Shown here: piece by piece, positions 7,703 through 15,071 of the stretch | Layout: each line of letters starts with the position of its first letter | Numbering within the stretch: the first letter of the stretch is position 1 | From: Clostridia bacterium | GTDB taxonomy: Bacteria; Bacillota; Sulfobacillia; SLMV01 | Direction of reading: 5' to 3' | Assembly (NCBI GenBank): GCA_003554565.1 | Contig: PWGR01000096.1 | Span: 1 to 15,548, forward strand | DNA length: 15,548 bases | Notes under the pieces: model-generated | The model's database searches: none | Told to the model about the DNA's origin: nothing | The model's input: only the letters and a program-made list of their open reading frames with translations | Program-made: the position numbers and the translations under genes

Positions 7703-8215
7703 GCTCAGTCTCCCTTCGATACTTCCTATGCACCGTCTGGCATGCACATGACAGGTAGATTTTCCGCCACCGGAAAGAAGGCGGCTTCCTTACACCCGCT
7801 GTCTCATTTTCCATTGTAATAGCTCATGTCAGGTGACGAATATCCCACGCGAAGGTTCCACTTTTATATTATCAGAGTTGCGTGTTTTCCGCACAGTATA
7901 CTTTACTGAGGGGGGTGGGGTGGGATCCGAAATTCTGACCTCCAAGTTACCGCAATTTCTGGTTCTCACTCGGCATCATCTGGACTGACACGAATTAGCT
8001 CGATGTCTTACTGTTCGCTTGCGTCCTCAGCTGTATCTGGCGACGATGAGATGGTTGACAGAGTGCAAATGCGCAGGATGAATCCATAATATCGCAAATG
8101 GTGAATTTATCGTGGGCCATCGCGAAGTCGCGCAATTTTTGCTCGACAGAAATCCTGACTGTGACGGCCAATAATAGGTGCAGGCACAATCAAGCCGTCG
8201 TTAGGAGGGGACAGG
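7703..8215. other. divergent intergenic region (CBS gene / M81 gene)
   Basis: This 513-bp, AT-richer gap separates two divergent genes, so promoters for both should lie here. I see no coding frame with a family resemblance. The strongest sequence signal is the M81 RBS (AGGAGGGG at ~8202-8209). TATACT at ~7896-7901 and AATAAT at ~8170 look like -10 boxes, but neither has a convincing -35 box at 16-18 bp, so I do not call a promoter. Confidence 0.5.
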
Positions 8216-9685
8216 ATGCGCATAGCTCTTGCCGGCCTAAGCCACGAAACCCAGACATCTCTACCGGGCAAGACAGACATGGAAGCATTCACGACCGGTG
8301 CCCAGTGGGGTGAAGAGATGTTGGAGCAGCATATGGCCGAGCCGAACAGCGCAGTTGGTCGCGCCGCCTCGGTCTTTACCAACGCAGGTGCTGAGGTGGT
8401 TCCTCTGGTGTACGCTTCTGGAGGTGTCGGCCCGACCGTTACAGATGATGTCTACGAGTACTTTGCCGGAGAAATATGCACCGGTCTGCAGGCGATGGCG
8501 GTGCCGCCCGACGGCGTCCTGCTGGTGCTGCACGGGGCCATGGTGACCGAGAGCCGCCAGGATCCCGAGCTGGACCTGGTGCGAGAAGTGCGGGAGGTGG
8601 TCGGTGACCACGTTCCGGTAATGCTTACCCTGGATCTGCATGCCAACATATCCCCGGACATCCTGGATGCATCCACGGGTGTATTTGGCTATCACTGCAG
8701 CCCACACATAGACGTGGGGGATACTGGTGAGCGAGCTGCCCGCACTATGCTGCAGGTGCTCCACCAAGAAGTTGCGCCGGTCGCTGCAATGAGCGAGCCG
8801 GGACTCGTCATCCCCAGCCTGTACAGTGCAACTACCCAATGGCCGGCGAGCGAGGTTCAGCAAAGGGTCCGGCAGTGGGCTGGGCAGCCGGACGTTGTTG
8901 ACGTTTCGTTTTTCTTTGGCTTTGCCTGGTCAGATGTTTCCCAGCTCGGCGCATCCGCCGTGGCCATCACCGACGACAACCCCGAACTGGCCGAAAGGAT
9001 CGCTGCTGATCTTTCTGATCTGGCCTGGTCACACAGAAAATCCTTCACCCACCAATCTGATCTGTACTCTGTTCGCGAGGGTGTCGCACTGGCCATTCAG
9101 CGCGCGCAGACGGCCGCTCGACCGGTCATTATTCTTGATCATGCCGACCGCATGCAGGATACTACCTTTGTCCTGCATGAGCTTTTGAAGCAGGGAGCCG
9201 GAGGTGCTGCCCATCCCCTTCTGTATGACCCGGAGGCTGTCGAGTTGTGTATGCGGGCGGGAGCCGGCGCAGAAGTGGAGGTGATGGCGGGCAGCCGCAG
9301 CTCTGAACGAGCCGGGGGACCAGTCCACTTGTGCGGAGGCGTCCTGTGGGCGGGAGAAATTGAATACCTGGCTACCGGTCCGATGACGGAGGGGCGCAGC
9401 ATCACTCACGGTCCCACTGCAATTTTAGATGTCGACGGGGTGTGGGTACAGCTGGTCAGTCGTCGCTCATCGCTCATTGACACCGATCCGATAGAGAAAT
9501 ATGGTTGGAGCGTTGAGGATTTCAACATAATTGTCAGTAAGTCCAAGACCCACTTCCGGGCAGTGTATGAAGATGTGGCCGATGAGATTATTGTGGTAGA
9601 TGCACCTGAATACAGCCCGGCTGACCTTACGGGACACTGCTACCAAAACGCACCACCAGAGCTGTACCCACTCTGTCGTGGGTAG
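8216..9685 (+). CDS. M81-family metallopeptidase (MlrC-like)
   Basis: This complete 489-aa protein begins MRIALAGLSHETQTSLPGKT, the hallmark start of M81/MlrC proteins (MRIA...HETNTF.P..T), with H10-E11 a likely metal site. LTLDLHANIS and SPHIDVGDTGERAARTM follow in the N-terminal domain. The C-terminal MlrC_C domain shows DPEAVELCMRAGAGAEVEV, ITHGPTAILDVDG, and FNIIVSKSKTHFRAVYED. MlrC was named for degrading linearised microcystin; most relatives act on unknown small peptides or amides. An excellent RBS (AGGAGGGG) precedes the ATG. The usual Gly-rich DNPGGGAPGDTT motif reads DHADRMQDTTF here, which may change the substrate. It fits the peptide/amide hydrolase theme of the window. Confidence 0.9.
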   Translation: MRIALAGLSHETQTSLPGKTDMEAFTTGAQWGEEMLEQHMAEPNSAVGRAASVFTNAGAEVVPLVYASGGVGPTVTDDVYEYFAGEICTGLQAMAVPPDGVLLVLHGAMVTESRQDPELDLVREVREVVGDHVPVMLTLDLHANISPDILDASTGVFGYHCSPHIDVGDTGERAARTMLQVLHQEVAPVAAMSEPGLVIPSLYSATTQWPASEVQQRVRQWAGQPDVVDVSFFFGFAWSDVSQLGASAVAITDDNPELAERIAADLSDLAWSHRKSFTHQSDLYSVREGVALAIQRAQTAARPVIILDHADRMQDTTFVLHELLKQGAGGAAHPLLYDPEAVELCMRAGAGAEVEVMAGSRSSERAGGPVHLCGGVLWAGEIEYLATGPMTEGRSITHGPTAILDVDGVWVQLVSRRSSLIDTDPIEKYGWSVEDFNIIVSKSKTHFRAVYEDVADEIIVVDAPEYSPADLTGHCYQNAPPELYPLCRG

Positions 9686-9779
9686 ACGAGATCCTACTGG
9701 CGCCCCGAGTGATGGGCTGGACGATGAGAAGTAGAGCGTCAGACGTCAGAAAGGTGATGCGCGGCTGGTAGATGCTGCA

Positions 9780-10079
9780 TCAGGTTGGGGAGCCGGAAGG
9801 ATTGGATGTCGGCGTATTAACGAACTTCCGCAGGAAAAGGTAGTTTGCAGTAATGCCTAGAAATAGAGCGATAGGTGCCATTTGCGGTCCCATATGCGGC
9901 AGGGTCGTTGATAGACCGATGATGGCTGCCACCAGAACCAATAAATCGATTCCCTTTCCTGTGGCAATGACGCGAGTTTGCTGTTGCCTCATGGCTATTC
10001 CTGCGCGCAGCTCAACCAGGCTGCTCATAAAAGGTACCGGAATCATTATCAACAGTACTGTCCGGACAGGTGGTATCAT
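9780..10079 (-). CDS. small membrane protein of unknown function, probably 5'-incomplete
   Basis: The 99 residues from ATG 10079 contain about three hydrophobic segments: VRTVLLIMIPVPFMSSLVEL, GIDLLVLVAAIIGLSTTL, and MAPIALFLGITANYLFL. I do not recognise a family. The ATG has no RBS, and the same frame upstream stays open to a TAG at 10154-10152, encoding another convincing hydrophobic segment (VVFVVTGFSDWILLHLISVD) directly in front of MIPPVRT. No ATG, GTG or TTG lies in that extension. So the protein-like sequence begins before any usable start codon, suggesting a truncated gene, a broken N-terminus or a sequencing problem. Whether it is expressed is unclear. Confidence 0.5.
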   Translation of the reverse strand: MIPPVRTVLLIMIPVPFMSSLVELRAGIAMRQQQTRVIATGKGIDLLVLVAAIIGLSTTLPHMGPQMAPIALFLGITANYLFLRKFVNTPTSNPSGSPT

Positions 10080-10202
10080 GTAAGCATCTACACTTATCAG
10101 GTGCAGTAGAATCCAATCAGAGAAACCTGTGACTACAAAAACTACGTGCCGCTACCCTGATCTGTTCGGGCGGGGTAGCGCGTGCTCTGCAGCTGAGCCA
10201 GC

Positions 10203-10222
10203 TCCGCCGGCGTCCGCCGGCG
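10203..10222. repeat. tandem 10-bp repeat (2 copies)
   Basis: Two perfect copies of TCCGCCGGCG lie head to tail. Each contains the self-complementary core GCCGGC. They sit in the non-coding gap between two minus-strand genes. No function is evident. Confidence 0.85.
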
Positions 10223-10335
10223 CTAGGTCCATAATCTCTGATCCATCCATGTCCCTTACGGCTGACCTGCACGAGGTCGCGCGTGCGTGGATCACATCGA
10301 CGCACCCCGGGCCAAATACCCGCGATTCTTGACTC

Positions 10336-10707
10336 TCAGTGAATGATATAATAGCGAAATCCGTTCCCCTGTTTCTCCGTATGGGCCAGTCCCAGAACAC
10401 AAAGCACAGCGAGGATATCCTGCAGCTCGAAGCGCCGCTGGTAACCGTACTGATAGTCAAGGTTGAGGTGGGGGATCTTTCCCTCGTCAACCATTTCGTC
10501 GACATCCGTGACTGCAACTTTCTTTTTGCTCAAGTGATGTGCGAGGGTGGTAACATTGTGTTTGGGTACCTTCCTCTCGTGCGTCACATCGTTGTCACGA
10601 ATCTGCCTGACGATAAACTGGCGCCTGTCTGAGGCAGACTTATATATCCTGCGCTCATTGCGCAGCTTGAGCTTGCCGATGTACTCAAGATTCAGGTCGC
10701 CGGGCAT
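10336..10707 (-). CDS. unknown 123-aa basic protein with a winged-helix-like C-terminus
   Basis: The protein starts MPGDLNLEYIGKLKLRNERR and is rich in Lys, Arg and His, consistent with nucleic-acid binding. Its C-terminal third, QRRFELQDILAVLCVLGLAH then TEKQGNGFRYYI, has the shape of a winged helix: a recognition helix (RRxxxxDILxVLxxLGL) followed by a short beta wing. That pattern recalls the E2F/DP fold motif RR(I/V)YD(V/I)LNVLE..GL(I/V)EK, but I rate this as resemblance, not homology. ATG at 10707 is chosen for its AAGGGGAT RBS five bases upstream; the frame extends further 5', but the extra sequence is low-complexity with no RBS. It is divergent from the cysteine desulfurase gene. No family recognised. 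Confidence 0.62.
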   Translation of the reverse strand: MPGDLNLEYIGKLKLRNERRIYKSASDRRQFIVRQIRDNDVTHERKVPKHNVTTLAHHLSKKKVAVTDVDEMVDEGKIPHLNLDYQYGYQRRFELQDILAVLCVLGLAHTEKQGNGFRYYIIH

Positions 10708-10935
10708 ACCATCCCCTTCACTGCTCGCAACACATTTCCCTATATAACCATTCGAGCAACACCAACGGCTTTCCTGTCTCGATTCGCCTGTGCGATCGCC
10801 GGAATGGCACTGCGAGTCTGCGCTTTCATACTTGGTTGTGAACAGGTTTCTACATTCCGAGCGGCGAATTATGATGAGAATCAGAAGGTGAAGTGAACCG
10901 TGCAGCAATTGACTCCTCTTCAGGAGGGATAAGAA

Positions 10936-12087
10936 GTGGGCATCTACCTGGACAATGCTGCGACCAGCCACCCCAAACCCGAGTCTGTTTACGAGGCTGT
11001 TGACTGGTTCTCGCGCGAGGTGGGGGCAAGCTCCGGCCGTGGAGCTTATCGCAGCGCACTACGAGCAGATGGCATAGCATATGAGGCGCGTGCTGCCCTG
11101 GCGCGTTTATTCGGTATTGGAGATCCCGGCCGCATTGTTTTTACGTCCTGCGCCACCGAATCACTGAACCTGGCGATCTTCGGGCTGCTGTCGTCGGGGG
11201 ATCATGTGGTATGCACGGGAGTGGAGCACAATGCCGTGTGGCGACCCCTCAAATCCCTCGAGCGGGATGGAGGGGTTCAGATCAACATGACCGAGCACCG
11301 TCTGGACGGGACGATGGTCCTGGATTCGCTGGAGGCGTCTCTGCGGGATGAGACCCGGCTGTTGGTAGTCAATCATGCCTCCAATGTGCTCGGCACCCTG
11401 ATGCCGGTGAAGGAGATAGCTCGCGTCGCGCGAGACCGGGGCATTCCAGTGTTGTTGGATGCTGCGCAGACGGCCGGCTGCTTCCCGGTTGATGTGGGGG
11501 AACTGGGGGTAGATCTACTTGCGTTTACCGGACATAAGTCGCTCCTCGGCCCGCAGGGGACGGGGGGACTTTATATAGCCGAGGGAGTTTCACCGCGCCC
11601 GGTCCGGTTTGGGGGCACGGGCAGTGAGTCTGCACGTGAGGACCTGCCAGACGTCCTTCCAGACCGCTTTGAAGTGGGTACAGCCAACGGCCCCGGCATC
11701 GCCGGCTTGCTTGCGGGAGTGAGGCACATCATTGATCATGATGTCGGCAAGATTGCGCGGTGCGAGCGACGGCTTACGGCTTACGCACTTGACCGACTGG
11801 GCGAGGTGACGGGCATCGAACTGTACGGGCCAGAAGAGGCCGAACAGCGAGTCCCGGTCATCTCGTTCAACGTCGATTGGGCCCGGGCGGAGGAGCTGGC
11901 CTTTGTCTTGGATGACTCGTACGGTATTATGGTACGTGCTGGCCTGCACTGTGCTCCCACGTCACACAGGCATGTGGGGACCCTGGATCGGGGTGCGCTG
12001 CGCGTCAGCTTGGGTCCGTTCAATGACCATGAAGATATCGATGCACTGGTCAATGCACTTATCGAGGTGAAGGGAGAATTCCTGTGA
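10936..12087 (+). CDS. cysteine desulfurase-family PLP enzyme (EF2568 type)
   Basis: This complete 383-aa class-V aminotransferase-fold protein shows IYLDNAATSHPKPESV at the N-terminus, GVEHNAVWRPL (H98), LLLDAAQTAGCFPVD (D175, Q178), the PLP lysine K201 in FTGHKSLLGPQGTGGLY, and the C-terminal catalytic-cysteine block RAGLHCAPTSHRHVGTLDRG (C339). The last motif and overall length fit the EF2568-type cysteine desulfurase family (TIGR01977), which mobilises sulfur, or possibly selenium, from cysteine or selenocysteine; the acceptor is unclear. GTG at 10936 has GGAGGG eight bases upstream. The stop overlaps the GTG of the next gene, so the two are translationally coupled and probably work together on an Fe-S or sulfur-transfer task. 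Confidence 0.92.
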   Translation: MGIYLDNAATSHPKPESVYEAVDWFSREVGASSGRGAYRSALRADGIAYEARAALARLFGIGDPGRIVFTSCATESLNLAIFGLLSSGDHVVCTGVEHNAVWRPLKSLERDGGVQINMTEHRLDGTMVLDSLEASLRDETRLLVVNHASNVLGTLMPVKEIARVARDRGIPVLLDAAQTAGCFPVDVGELGVDLLAFTGHKSLLGPQGTGGLYIAEGVSPRPVRFGGTGSESAREDLPDVLPDRFEVGTANGPGIAGLLAGVRHIIDHDVGKIARCERRLTAYALDRLGEVTGIELYGPEEAEQRVPVISFNVDWARAEELAFVLDDSYGIMVRAGLHCAPTSHRHVGTLDRGALRVSLGPFNDHEDIDALVNALIEVKGEFL

Positions 12088-12668
12088 GCCCTCGCAGCGA
12101 CGATGATCTGGAGATTGCAGGTTTTCCCGGGGAGCCGCAAAAGAACGAATACCTCCGATCGGTTGACGTCATATACATTCGCCCCTGCTTCGTGCAAAGC
12201 GATCAGGTGCGGTTTAGGGCCGAATTCTCCCGCGATATTGGTGAAATGCTGCCGTACTTGAATGCGGTGATTCCGAATGCCATATACAATCATTCGGAGG
12301 GGATACTCTGTTATACTGACGCACTCCGTATGGTTACGCTGTACCCGGAGTCGATGACGGCAATGAAGGCTAAGAATACGACTGACGCCCACCGGCTGGC
12401 TGCCGACATTCGAGATCTCATAAATGATACCTACCGGCGACGTGGTGAGATCCAACCGTGTTATGCCCGCCGGGAGCTGCCCTCGGCCATGGATATACTG
12501 GGGTGGTTACCGGAAGAGGAATACAATTGCGGTCGGTGTGGAGAAGCGACCTGCCTGGCATTTGCGTCGCGCCTGTACCGGGGCGAGGGCGAGATCGAAA
12601 GATGCTCTCCCCTCCTGCAGCGCAAGCACGCAGAGGCGCGAGAAGCGCTGAGGAGCATGCTGCGATGA
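12084..12668 (+). CDS. 4Fe-4S cluster (PF04060-type) domain protein
   Basis: This 194-aa protein has an N-terminal domain with YIRPCFVQSD, PYLNAVIPNAIYNHSEGIL, VTLYPESMTAMKAKN and LINDTYRRRGEI, then a C-terminal 4Fe-4S module: C149, C152, C157 and C174 in YNCGRCGEATCLAFASRL and ERCSPLL (C-x2-C-x4-C-x16-C). This module also occurs in the CODH/acetyl-CoA-synthase corrinoid protein and in Rnf/RsxB proteins. From memory, the whole arrangement (PYLNA..AIYNH.. plus FeS) is a known uncharacterised Fe-S family of anaerobes. GTG at 12084 overlaps the upstream stop (GTGA) with AGGGAG seven bases before it. Pairing with a cysteine desulfurase suggests the enzyme supplies sulfur for this cluster, or that both belong to a redox or selenium pathway; that is inference. 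Confidence 0.85.
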   Translation: MSPRSDDDLEIAGFPGEPQKNEYLRSVDVIYIRPCFVQSDQVRFRAEFSRDIGEMLPYLNAVIPNAIYNHSEGILCYTDALRMVTLYPESMTAMKAKNTTDAHRLAADIRDLINDTYRRRGEIQPCYARRELPSAMDILGWLPEEEYNCGRCGEATCLAFASRLYRGEGEIERCSPLLQRKHAEAREALRSMLR

Positions 12669-12685
12669 ACCAGGCTTGCCAGCTG

Positions 12686-12691
12686 TATAAT
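12686..12691 (+). promoter_or_regulatory. possible -10 box upstream of the DUF5658-like gene
   Basis: TATAAT lies in the 84-bp gap before the DUF5658-like gene. No good -35 box is found 16-18 bp upstream, so this is weak. Confidence 0.25.
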
Positions 12692-12752
12692 TGGGATAGT
12701 AACGGGGCTGTTATCTATTCCCTGGGCGGAAGGATGTGGAGGTGTCCTGAAG

Positions 12753-13124
12753 ATGAGTCGCTTCGGTGAGTGTCCCGACTGGCCGGGAGTATGGCGACGG
12801 GTCACCGTAGCGCTGTTACGACCACACTTCGGTATTGCCGTGGCAATGGCTCTGCTGTGGCTTTCTGCTGCGACTGACCTTGTGTTCACCGCGTGGGGTT
12901 TGCGGTTGGGAATTATAGAGGAAGCTAATCCCCTCCTGGCCCATTTCTTTTCTATCTCTAAACCCCTCACCGTTATAGGGGGCCTGTTCTGTATCACCGG
13001 GGCTCTGGCCCTGCTGTGGCGCTATCGCGAGAGGCTATACTGGATATATCCCGTCACGCGAGTACTGCTGGCGGTCCGGGTACTGGTGCTTGGTATGCAT
13101 ATTTACTGGATATTGCAGATTTGA
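12753..13124 (+). CDS. DUF5658-like integral membrane protein
   Basis: This 123-aa protein has three hydrophobic segments (about 27-48, 72-90 and 98-120). The segment LWLSAATDLVFTAWGLRLGI followed by IEEANPLLAHFF matches the DUF5658 signature TD...T..GL..G.I.EANPLL as I remember it. No biochemical role is known for this family. ATG at 12753 has GGAGGTG nine bases upstream. It lies 84 bp after the Fe-S gene, with a TATAAT at 12686-12691 in the gap. The D-aminoacylase relic begins exactly where this gene ends (its first recognisable codon overlaps the TGA), so the 3' end may mark a deletion or insertion junction. Confidence 0.75.
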   Translation: MSRFGECPDWPGVWRRVTVALLRPHFGIAVAMALLWLSAATDLVFTAWGLRLGIIEEANPLLAHFFSISKPLTVIGGLFCITGALALLWRYRERLYWIYPVTRVLLAVRVLVLGMHIYWILQI

Positions 13125-13436
13125 TGGCGCATCACGTGACTACGGTACTTTCCCGGGGATGTTGGGGCATTACTCGAGAGATGAGAATATATTCTCCCTT
13201 GAGAAGGCCGCAAAAAAATGACCAGCATGCCGGCCGGGCTGCTTTCACTGAAAAACCGCGGTGTCATAAGGGCCGGATCGTGCGCAGATGTAGTGATCTT
13301 CGAAGAAAATGAGGTGCTCGATCGGAGCACCATAATAGACCCGGCCGCTCAAGCAGAGGGAATAAGAGGTGTGCTTGTGAATGGCCAGGTGATGCTCATG
13401 ACGGAGTGGATTCCGGTGAGAGTGCTGGTCAAGTAG
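13123..13436 (+). pseudogene. C-terminal relic of an N-acyl-D-amino-acid deacylase, with a frameshift
   Basis: In one frame from 13123: DGASRDYGTFPGMLGHYSRD then ENIFSLEKAAKK, matching the D-aminoacylase stretch HPR.YGTFPR.LG.YVRE...LSLEEAVRKMT. In the next frame from 13218 it continues MTSMPAGLLSLKNRGVIRAG, CADVVIFEENEVLDRSTI, and GIRGVLVNGQVML, the conserved C-terminus (MT..PA..LGL.DRG.I..G..ADLVVFD...V.D.AT....P...EGI..V.VNG). The two halves join at a run of seven A's (13212-13218) with exactly one base missing. Only about the last 100 of ~500 residues remain; the metal-site half is gone. It was probably a cytoplasmic D-amino-acid-releasing deacylase fitting the hydrolase theme of the region. 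Certainly non-functional as seen. Confidence 0.88.
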
Positions 13437-13818
13437 TCTTGCATTATAGAGGCGATGTGTCTACTGAGTATTGGAGCCTATTCTGTCGGAGCAATCTGTG
13501 TGCAATGTTTAACTGTATTGTGTATCCTAAATGCGTAGATTTGAATAGTTATTCTGCCTGGCGGCAACATGGCTCACGCCTCCCCACCATTTGATCTGGG
13601 GCGACCGCCCTCCGAAAATCGATAATCACTCCAACCTTGTGCTTGGACAACATTGAGGCTGCCCAGTTTGACTGTATGATCACATGCCTAATTCGCCGAG
13701 GGGATCATTCCCGGGACACCCATTTCAGGCCAATACGTAAGATGTAGCAATCTCACCGTGTGTTCGGGTGTTCCGGCATTGACCGCAACGCCCACCGCGG
13801 CAAGTGGAGGTACATCCA
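13437..13818. other. intergenic region without a recognisable plus-strand gene
   Basis: This 382-bp, AT-richer gap lies between two broken hydrolase genes. On the minus strand, a frame ending at a TAG near 13688 reads AVGVAVNAGTPEHTVRLL then HLTYWPEMGVPGMIPSAN, which looks protein-like but matches no family I can name; it could be a gene remnant. A GGAGGT at 13806-13811 serves the S8 gene. Nothing else is supported. Confidence 0.45.
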
Positions 13819-14403
13819 TTGCGGTATTATCTGATAGGCTTTGTTGGACCCGTCGGCCCGTCGTTGGTCCGTTACTACAGCGGTGAGGTTCACTACGTCC
13901 TTCGCGCGACGCGCATCGTATGGGCAAGGATGAGACCCGTCGATGCCGGGAGGTTGGCCTGCCGCAGCGAAATTAAGTACGTTGAACCTGACTCTCCTGT
14001 TCTCCCCCTGGAAGAGCCGCAGATCTTTCCCTGGGGTGTGCGACGGGTGTTCTGTGATCGGGCTCACCTGCGCAAAACCTGGGAGATGACCAGAGGTCGC
14101 GAGGCTACCGTGGCTGTACTGGATACAGGCATAGATGTCCAACATCCCTGTCTCAGGGTGAGAGGGGGTGTCAACGTCCTTGTGGACGAAGATCCAGAAG
14201 ATTTCACTGACCGGCAGGGCCACGGTACGTGGGTGGCAGGTATTGCCGCTGCACTGGATGAGGGGTCAGGAGTGGTCGGGGTTGCGCCGGAAGCGGAGCT
14301 ATATTCGGTGAAGGTGCTCGATGACCGGGGTCGGGGTTCGAGAATCTCCCGCAATGACGTCTCGGGATGCATTATCGAACATCAGCCACTGTCTTTCAGT
14401 TGA
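13819..14403 (+). pseudogene. subtilisin-like (S8) serine peptidase, truncated before the catalytic Ser
   Basis: 194 residues remain. The N-terminal ~60 residues (RYYLIGFVGP..., VRYYSGEVHYVLR, IKYVEPDSPV) resemble an I9-type inhibitor propeptide. The peptidase domain starts with PWGVRRVFCDRAHLRKTWE, then the catalytic Asp D102 in VAVLDTGIDVQHP and catalytic His H135 in GHGTWVAGIAAALDEGSGVV, then APEAELYSVKVLDDRGRGS. The sequence then leaves the family pattern and stops; the GTSMA.P block with the nucleophile Ser is absent, and I could not find it downstream to ~14700. TTG at 13819 is the best start (GGAGGT seven bases upstream); GTG at 13804 is the alternative. No signal peptide is seen, so it would have been an intracellular-type subtilase. 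Not catalytically competent. Confidence 0.85.
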
Positions 14404-14990
14404 ACCCATGCATGTTACACTCAAATCATTCGCATGATATCCAGTTTAACGATCGGGTCACCTGTGCAGCATATAGCAGATGAATCTCAATGATTTGCGG
14501 TGCCTGGGTGTGGGTACCATTGAGATATCACACTCTGGTGATGCTGGGGGAGAAGCGCGCAAATTTGCCGTAAGTAAGTGCCCTGATTCTTCATGTCAGA
14601 TGCCGCAAATGTCAGATTGATTTCGTCTCTCCTTGCTGCGGCAGGGTTAGCGGGCATTCGGGATTCCGACACGATCCTGCAATGTCTGCATGATACCATC
14701 AACAGATAAGCATGCAATTGATGATAGTGACAATCGGGATGGGAGCCTTTGGTCAACGTCATTGTCTATGGCCATCTGGCTTCCATGTGTACCGGGAATA
14801 TCCATCAGTAGATATCGTTCATATGCACAACCATCATCCGCCCTAATTTATACCAGAAACGAGTGCTTGCATGCGGAGATTGGTCATGACGCAGGGCCGA
14901 TTACATTCAATTATGCCTTCCAAAGGCACGCCAGTAGTCGTTCGTGTCTGACGAGGTTGTGCTCTGATCGATAAAATGTCTTGCAAGAAA

Positions 14991-15049
14991 AGAGGAAACA
15001 GGCGTCGCCGCCTTGAATACGTACGGTCAGAATATATTTAGAGGAAACA
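14991..15049. repeat. direct repeat AGAGGAAACA, two copies upstream of the lipoprotein gene
   Basis: Identical 10-mers AGAGGAAACA occur at 14991-15000 and 15040-15049, flanking the putative promoter. They could be a regulator-binding pair or chance. Confidence 0.6.
15013..15040 (+). promoter_or_regulatory. possible sigma-70 type promoter for the ABC lipoprotein gene
   Basis: TTGAAT at 15013-15018, a 16-bp spacer, and TATTTA at 15035-15040 (TATATT overlaps it at 15033-15038), about 30 bp before the TTG start. The boxes are close to consensus; no binding or transcript evidence is available. Confidence 0.35.
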
Positions 15050-15071
15050 TTTCACGTTAGGGGGAGTTATC

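Larger units (their letters stand above)
14404..15071. other. long intergenic region with small ORFs, inverted repeats and a putative promoter
   Basis: This 668-bp, AT-richer region holds no recognisable gene. Two overlapping small frames are noticeable: 14480-14620 (46 aa, starts MNLNDLRCLGVGTIEISHSG, contains SKCPDSSCQMP) and 14593-14709 (38 aa, starts MSDAANVRLISSLLAAAGLA). Neither has a good RBS. A 9-bp inverted repeat ATCTCAATG / CATTGAGAT lies at 14484-14492 and 14518-14526, and ATTTGCGG / CCGCAAAT recurs around 14494 and 14603. The 3' part probably carries the promoter and 5' UTR of the ABC lipoprotein gene. I could not identify the lost end of the S8 gene here. Confidence 0.5.

Noticed and set aside
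10117..10305. Arg-rich minus-strand frame between the two unknown genes
   Set aside because: No RBS, low-complexity composition, no family resemblance.
10708..10971. Longer N-terminus for the winged-helix-like protein (start at 10971)
   Set aside because: The added residues have no RBS and would overlap the cysteine desulfurase start; the internal ATG at 10707 has a good RBS.
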